10,800 bases of DNA from Candidatus Cloacimonadota bacterium (GTDB taxonomy: Bacteria; Cloacimonadota; Cloacimonadia; Cloacimonadales; Cloacimonadaceae). Position 1 is the stretch's first letter. Every line of letters begins with the position of its first letter. A model generated the notes under the pieces. That model worked only from the letters and a program-made list of their open reading frames with translations, was not told the DNA's origin and made no database searches. Made by a program: the position numbers and the translations under genes. Shown in pieces: positions 7,011 through 10,800 of this stretch. Location: positions 1 through 10,800 of the forward strand of contig JAQVMI010000033.1 of assembly GCA_028703735.1 (NCBI GenBank), in the 5' to 3' direction.

Positions 7011-8252
7011 TTAGTTTATGGTATTGGCAAAACGCCATTTAAGTTGCAGATTTATTTGTGATACATCTTTCATACCATCAGCGAAATCGCTATGGGATTT
7101 CTCTTCATCATATTTCTTGGTGGTATAGTTTAATTGAAGCTGCATAGCAGGATTGGCTGTTTCATCGTGCAGAAAATTGTAGTTTGCACCCAAGGTTGTG
7201 GCTGTTAGATACGATTGTGCTTTATCAGCATCAATGCGATCCGATTCATCCCAGGTATCGTATCTGCCCAAAAGCTGGATATCGTAGCCCACATATTCTT
7301 TTAGCGAAATGGTAGGAAATATGGATATACCTGTGGCAGTATATTCTTGTGTTTTAGAGCTGGAAGTTTCTTCCGGATATGTAACATCTTTGGAAATATA
7401 CTCTGCCCACACATCGGCAGGACCGTAGGCAAGGCGAACCACAGCATCCATCAATGCTTGTTCTTCATAGGCTTTGTTTACAGCTTCGCCATCTAAAGCC
7501 TTGTCTCTGCCAACAGTATTAGTCATATAAGAGCCACCAACTGTTACACCAGGGATTGGGTTTAGCCTAAGATTTGCCAGGTAGGCAAAACTGGTGTTTT
7601 CTTTTAGACTTGCTCCTACTTTCTTGTAGCCTTCGCCATTGTAAACGCCAAAAGCATATTCACCAAAACCTTTGGGAATATATCCATTCAAGGTTACACC
7701 AAGATCAGAGGAATTGGCAACCTTGTATTCATCCGTGGGGGCTTTGCCAATAAGGGAATAGTTCCAGTCGTATATAGTCCCAAAGAAGGTTTTTTGCATT
7801 CCCACTGTAAGGGTAAGATCTGGAATAGGGGTTAGATTGGCAAAATCAACATAGGCATATTTAATCTTTAGCCCTGCTCCATCCAGGCTACCAGTCTTGG
7901 CAGAGGAAGTTAAACTTGATGGCTCCACCGGTAAGGCTACCTGGCTGCTATCGCTAAGGGTATAAGCCTGATACTCGTGAGTGGCATCTGTAGAAAAAAT
8001 ATCGATGGTAAAGCGTCCCTTGGTGCTTTCGCTGAATTTGGTCTCCAAACCGAAGTATCCTCTTTCCAAAGAAAAATAGTTTTTTACCATTTTGTCGGTG
8101 TAAGCTCCAGCAGCATCTTTCTTCTTTGCTGTTTCGTTTATCCATCTTCCCCAGAATTCACCGCTAAGCTTAGTTTCCAGAGCATTGGATGCTATTGGCA
8201 AGGCAAGTAATCCTGCGCAAATAGTCAGTTTTACAAACGATTTTAACTTCAT
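7011..8252 (-). CDS. Outer-membrane porin, putatively phosphate-selective (OprO/OprP-like)
   Basis: A 413-residue precursor with a signal peptide (1-24, cleavage after SNA), followed by alternating beta-strand pattern throughout, such as KFSESTKGRFTIDIF, LTLTVGMQKTFFGT and the final INLQLKWRF. This fits a 16-18-stranded barrel of the phosphate-selective porin O/P type; the N-terminal strand GEFWGRW and the GMQKTFFG strand resemble that family. The last aromatic is not at the very C-terminus (WRFANTIN), a slight departure from the usual terminal Phe. It is the first gene of the pst operon, 10 bases before pstS, which supports phosphate as substrate; selectivity cannot be read from sequence. 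AGGAGAG precedes the ATG. A promoter and putative Pho boxes lie directly upstream. Confidence 0.8.
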   Translation of the reverse strand: MKLKSFVKLTICAGLLALPIASNALETKLSGEFWGRWINETAKKKDAAGAYTDKMVKNYFSLERGYFGLETKFSESTKGRFTIDIFSTDATHEYQAYTLSDSSQVALPVEPSSLTSSAKTGSLDGAGLKIKYAYVDFANLTPIPDLTLTVGMQKTFFGTIYDWNYSLIGKAPTDEYKVANSSDLGVTLNGYIPKGFGEYAFGVYNGEGYKKVGASLKENTSFAYLANLRLNPIPGVTVGGSYMTNTVGRDKALDGEAVNKAYEEQALMDAVVRLAYGPADVWAEYISKDVTYPEETSSSKTQEYTATGISIFPTISLKEYVGYDIQLLGRYDTWDESDRIDADKAQSYLTATTLGANYNFLHDETANPAMQLQLNYTTKKYDEEKSHSDFADGMKDVSQINLQLKWRFANTIN

Positions 8253-8284
8253 GTTTCTCTCCTGAAGGTTTTATTTCTACCTCC

Positions 8285-8290
8285 ATTATA
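8285..8290 (-). promoter_or_regulatory. Perfect -10 box (TATAAT) of the porin-pst-phoU operon
   Basis: TATAAT reads on the - strand 32 bases before the porin ATG, giving a short leader with the Shine-Dalgarno in it. At 17 bases spacing the -35 position is ATAAAA, not TTGACA, so the promoter looks activator-dependent. The direct repeats at 8297-8343 occupy the activator position. Confidence 0.65.
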
Positions 8291-8296
8291 CCTTGC

Positions 8297-8343
8297 ATTT
8301 GTTAAGATTTTATAAGCTTGAAGGGAAGATTTGTTAACATTTT
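8297..8343 (-). promoter_or_regulatory. Putative Pho boxes: two 15-base direct repeats
   Basis: On the - strand AAAATCTTAACAAAT (8311-8297) and AAAATGTTAACAAAT (8343-8329) match at 14 of 15 positions and are 32 bases apart, about three helical turns. The nearer one sits just upstream of the -10 box, replacing the -35. A weaker CTTATAAAAT lies between them, 10 bases before the nearer copy. The TTAACA core resembles the Gram-positive PhoP half-site, and CTTAAC recurs before phoB. Binding by PhoB is inference. Confidence 0.5.
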
Positions 8344-8365
8344 GATGTCTGGCTGTTGTCGTAGC

Positions 8366-8385
8366 CGGAGGATTCCGATCCTCCG
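8366..8385 (+). repeat. Hairpin of unit A
   Basis: CGGAGGAT and ATCCTCCG form a perfect 8-base-pair stem around a TCCG tetraloop. There is no T-run on either side, so it is not a simple terminator. Confidence 0.6.
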
Positions 8386-8412
8386 CTAAAAATAGGTTGG
8401 AAGGTGGAACTG

Positions 8413-8444
8413 GGTGAAAAGGTGAAAAGGTGAAAAGGTGAAAC
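8413..8444 (+). repeat. 8-base microrepeat array of unit A
   Basis: Three GGTGAAAA copies are followed by GGTGAAAC. The four units have no spacers. The corresponding array of unit B is at 8522-8553. Confidence 0.8.
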
Positions 8445-8475
8445 AAAGTTTTAGAACGAAGGGTTTTGTTGTAGC

Positions 8476-8495
8476 CGGAGGATTCCGATCTTCCG
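8476..8495 (+). repeat. Hairpin of unit B
   Basis: Same stem as in unit A with one change, C8381 to T8491. This leaves a G-U pair in a + strand RNA but an A-C mismatch in a - strand RNA. One substitution is weak evidence that a + strand RNA fold is kept. Confidence 0.55.
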
Positions 8496-8521
8496 CTAAA
8501 GTTGGTTGGAAGGTTGAACTG

Positions 8522-8553
8522 GGTGGGAAGGTGAAAAGGTGAAAAGGTGAAAC
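8522..8553 (+). repeat. 8-base microrepeat array of unit B
   Basis: GGTGGGAA, two GGTGAAAA and GGTGAAAC. It has the same copy number as unit A, so the array predates the 110-base duplication. Confidence 0.75.
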
Positions 8554-8596
8554 AAGGTTTGTAGAACGAAGTGTTCTATTTGTTTATTTAGATTCA

Positions 8597-8622
8597 CTCG
8601 GTGTTCTCGGTGTTCTCGGTGG
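8597..8622 (+). repeat. 9-base tandem repeat CTCGGTGTT, almost three copies
   Basis: Two full copies (8597-8605, 8606-8614) and a partial CTCGGTGG precede an A-run at 8624-8630. It directly follows the 110-base duplication and shares no sequence with its unit. Its role is unknown. Confidence 0.7.
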
Positions 8623-8685
8623 TAAAAAAAGTGGAAAATTGATTTCCCAAAAAGTAACCAATAGCAGTTTACTGGAGACACTACC

Positions 8686-8729
8686 AACTTTACATGGCAC
8701 TTACAGATGGATAACAAACTTCACATGGC
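8686..8729. repeat. 13-base direct repeat AACTT(T/C)ACATGGC, 31 bases apart
   Basis: Copies lie at 8686-8698 and 8717-8729, differing at one position. Repeated short direct motifs of this kind occur at the ends of IS21-type elements, so this could be the relic of an insertion-sequence end. No transposase is present in the window and no matching second end was found, so the assignment is weak. Confidence 0.35.
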
Positions 8730-8772
8730 GAAATAATTGCAAAAAGGGAATTGTTCTTGCATGGTAAGTATT

Positions 8773-8785
8773 CTTCCATTGGAAG
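8773..8785. promoter_or_regulatory. Short palindrome CTTCCA-T-TGGAAG upstream of the protease gene
   Basis: Six-base perfect arms around one base, centred 63 bases before the protease ATG. It could be an operator for that gene. No clear -35/-10 pair was found in 8640-8841; TATACT at 8823-8828 lies too near the start codon to be trusted. Confidence 0.25.
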
Positions 8786-8841
8786 TAGTATTAATCACTA
8801 AATAATAGATAACATGAATACCTATACTACAAGGAGTTAGT

Positions 8842-10800
8842 ATGAAACGAGCACTATTGGTGCTATGCCTGCTTGTAACAATGGCAATGGCATTTTCCAC
8901 CGAAACGGTAAGATTGGGGCTGGGTGAGAACACCCTCTCCGTAATCAATTCTACAACAAGTGAAACTGTGCTGCAATACGAAATTAACCATTTCGAAAAA
9001 AGCAAAGTTCAGATTAATGGAGCTGAGTGGTTCAAGATAAACCTACCTAAAGAAGGAATCACTCAAGAAAAAGGTTTCCCGGAGCTTCCGGTTTTTAACC
9101 GAAGTGTAATCATCGATTACAGTGCCTCCATGAAGCTGAGTATTTATGATATTGAATATCAGGATTTCAAGCTTGCAATAGCCCCTTCCAAAGGCGTTAT
9201 CACCCGCAACATCAATCCTGAAACAGTTCCATACACCTTTGATAGTATTTACCAGAGTAAAGGTTTTTTCCCCGAAACTGTGGCAGAACTTTCTGATCCT
9301 TACATCCTTAGGGATTTTCGTGGTGTAACTGTGAAAACCACTCCCTTTGCCTATAATCCCGATACTAAAACCCTAAGGGTTTATACCAGCTACAAGATTC
9401 GGGTGTTTACCGATGGATTTGGAGGGATCAATTCCCTTTCCCGTGCACCAGAATCTATTTCCAGAGACTTTTTACCAATTTACGAAACTCAATTTGTTAA
9501 TTATAATAGCTTTCGCTATACCCCTGTAAACGATGCTTTTGGCAAGATATTAGTAATTTGTCATACTAATTACCTCACCCAGATTGCTCCTTATGTAAAC
9601 TGGAAGAAGCAGAAAGGCATTACAACCGAGCTGGTGGAATGGAGCACAATAGGCACCACTGCTGCCCAGCTTAAAACTTATATTCAGAATCGCTATAATA
9701 CAGATAATACCATTACCTATGTGCAATTAGTTGGTGATGCTCCGCAGATACCAACCATCATGCATGATTCTTCGGGTGGAAGTGATCCCACCTTTGCTTT
9801 GGTTGCAGGTAGCGATAATTATCCCGATATCTTCATTGGCCGTTTTTCTGCCGAAACCACTGATCAGGTAACGACTCAAGTAAACAAAGCTATTGTCTAT
9901 GAACGGGATTTAACCACTACCGATACCTGGCTAAACAGAGCTTTGGGTATTGCATCTGCCGAAGGTGGAGGTTCTCAGGGCGATGATGGTGAAAGCGATA
10001 TAGTTCATATGAACGGTATCCGCACAGACTTGGTTGGCTATGGTTACACAACTGTAGATCAAGTTTACGATCCGGGTGCTGCTGCTTCCACTGTTACCAC
10101 AAATGTAAATGCCGGACGTGGCTTCATAAATTATGTTGGCCATGGTTCCAATACTGCTTGGAGTACCACAGGATTCAGCAATACTAATGCCACAGCCTTA
10201 ATAAACGGAACCAAAACACCCTTTATTATGGACGTTGCTTGTGTAAACGGAAACTTTGTCTCTATAACCTGTTTTGCGGAAGCCTGGCTGCGTAATGCCA
10301 ATGGTGGAGCAGTTGCTATGTATGCCAGCACTATTAACCAAAGCTGGAATTCACCTATGCGGGCACAAGATCATTTTACAGACCTGATGATAGCCGGTAC
10401 CAAAACTACTACCGGTGGTTTATACTATAATGCCTCCTGCAATATGATGGATGTCTATGGCACTGATGGTGTGAACATGTATAAAACCTGGCACATCTTT
10501 GGTGATGCCTCCCTATCAGTTCGCACCAAAACTCCCATTGCTATGGCTGTTACACATCCCACCACATTTGTGATTGGCACATCAAGTGTTACAGTAAATA
10601 CTGGGGTTGCCAATGCAAGAGTAGCTATAACCCATAACAACACTATCTATGGTGTTGCTACTGCCAATAGCAGCGGAGTGGCATCGGTTACTTTAACCAA
10701 TGCTCCCACAGGAGTGGTTACCTATACTGTAACCGTTACAGCATTCAACCGGGTTACCTATGTTGGAACCATGCAACAAATTGCAGGCACGGGACCCTAT
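8842..10800 (+). CDS. Gingipain-like peptidase C25 precursor (3' end beyond the window)
   Basis: The first 653 codons of a secreted caspase-fold cysteine protease; no stop is reached. A signal peptide (1-18, AMA before F) is followed by a propeptide (about 19-225, with GFPELP at 78-83) that ends in R225 before YTPV, the same Arg-Tyr-Thr-Pro-Val junction cut in Arg-gingipain maturation. The catalytic domain runs about 226-562. It has E374 in ASAEGG, D386 in GESD (matching the S1 Asp163 of RgpB, so cleavage after Arg is expected), catalytic H434 in VGHGS, catalytic C467 in DVACVNG and W502 in STINQSW. The His-Cys spacing of 33 equals RgpB. An Ig-like domain starts near 565. AAGGAG (8831-8836) precedes the ATG. 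Export by a type IX system, with a C-terminal sorting domain past the window, is likely but unseen. Confidence 0.92.
   Translation, partial: MKRALLVLCLLVTMAMAFSTETVRLGLGENTLSVINSTTSETVLQYEINHFEKSKVQINGAEWFKINLPKEGITQEKGFPELPVFNRSVIIDYSASMKLSIYDIEYQDFKLAIAPSKGVITRNINPETVPYTFDSIYQSKGFFPETVAELSDPYILRDFRGVTVKTTPFAYNPDTKTLRVYTSYKIRVFTDGFGGINSLSRAPESISRDFLPIYETQFVNYNSFRYTPVNDAFGKILVICHTNYLTQIAPYVNWKKQKGITTELVEWSTIGTTAAQLKTYIQNRYNTDNTITYVQLVGDAPQIPTIMHDSSGGSDPTFALVAGSDNYPDIFIGRFSAETTDQVTTQVNKAIVYERDLTTTDTWLNRALGIASAEGGGSQGDDGESDIVHMNGIRTDLVGYGYTTVDQVYDPGAAASTVTTNVNAGRGFINYVGHGSNTAWSTTGFSNTNATALINGTKTPFIMDVACVNGNFVSITCFAEAWLRNANGGAVAMYASTINQSWNSPMRAQDHFTDLMIAGTKTTTGGLYYNASCNMMDVYGTDGVNMYKTWHIFGDASLSVRTKTPIAMAVTHPTTFVIGTSSVTVNTGVANARVAITHNNTIYGVATANSSGVASVTLTNAPTGVVTYTVTVTAFNRVTYVGTMQQIAGTGPY

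Larger units (their letters stand above)
8356..8575. repeat. Tandem duplication of a 110-base unit in the spacer
   Basis: Unit A (8356-8465) and unit B (8466-8575) are head-to-tail copies with scattered substitutions and two compensating one-base indels (GCTAAAAATAGG against GCTAAAGTTGG; AGTTTTAG against GGTTTGTAG). Each holds, in order, a hairpin, a GGTTGGAAGGT-AACTGGGT segment, four 8-base microrepeats and a GAACGAAG end. No gene is convincing on either strand; the reading frames on the - strand come from the repeats. It resembles a dispersed noncoding repeat family that duplicated locally. Confidence 0.75.

Noticed and set aside
8249..8446. Reading frame on the - strand coding for FHLFTFSPFHP-like peptide
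   Set aside because: It is produced by the GGTGAAAA microrepeats and would overlap the porin promoter; a similar peptide arises from unit B.
8356..8575. CRISPR array
   Set aside because: The 8-base units are contiguous without unique spacers, and there are only two copies of the larger unit; no cas genes are present.
8496..8717. 73-codon reading frame on the - strand over unit B and the 9-base repeat
   Set aside because: It consists mostly of repeat-derived residues and has no homology that I recognise or supporting ribosome site.
8721..9005. 94-codon reading frame on the - strand
   Set aside because: It lies antisense to the start and signal peptide of the gingipain-like gene, whose frame is strongly supported.

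Overview
The window looks like a chromosomal segment from a Gram-negative (diderm) bacterium of the FCB group, most probably a Candidatus Cloacimonas-type (Cloacimonadota) organism. This is inference. It rests on a gingipain-type C25 protease, an outer-membrane porin and a soluble periplasmic PstS without a lipobox, moderate G+C by eye, and intergenic spacers with the GGTGAAAA/CTCGGTGTT style repeats that I associate from memory with that lineage.

Left part (1-2904, + strand): a 250-base leader with helically phased TTAA motifs precedes phoB (response regulator), phoR (histidine kinase, TTG start) and a small sigma-70 family factor whose ATG overlaps the phoR stop (TGATG). Middle part (8252 down to 2901, - strand): a six-gene phosphate operon runs in the order porin, pstS, pstC, pstA, pstB, phoU. 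The last three junctions of the transporter genes are overlapped or tight, and a strong hairpin sits between pstS and pstC. The two operons converge tail to tail, and the stop codons of the sigma gene and phoU share the bases TTAA, leaving no room for a terminator.

The parts make one phosphate-starvation module. The porin admits phosphate through the outer membrane, PstS binds it in the periplasm, and PstCAB pumps it in. PhoU and the transporter report phosphate status to PhoR, which phosphorylates PhoB. PhoB probably acts on the porin promoter, which has a perfect -10 box, no -35 box and two near-identical 15-base repeats, and may also act on its own leader. The sigma factor translationally coupled to phoR is the unusual addition.

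Right part (8253-10800): a 589-base spacer holds the porin promoter, a 110-base tandem duplication with hairpins and 8-base microrepeats, a 9-base tandem repeat, a 13-base repeat pair and a short palindrome. It is followed on the + strand by the first 653 codons of a gingipain-like Arg-specific cysteine protease precursor, which runs off the window with all key active-site residues present.
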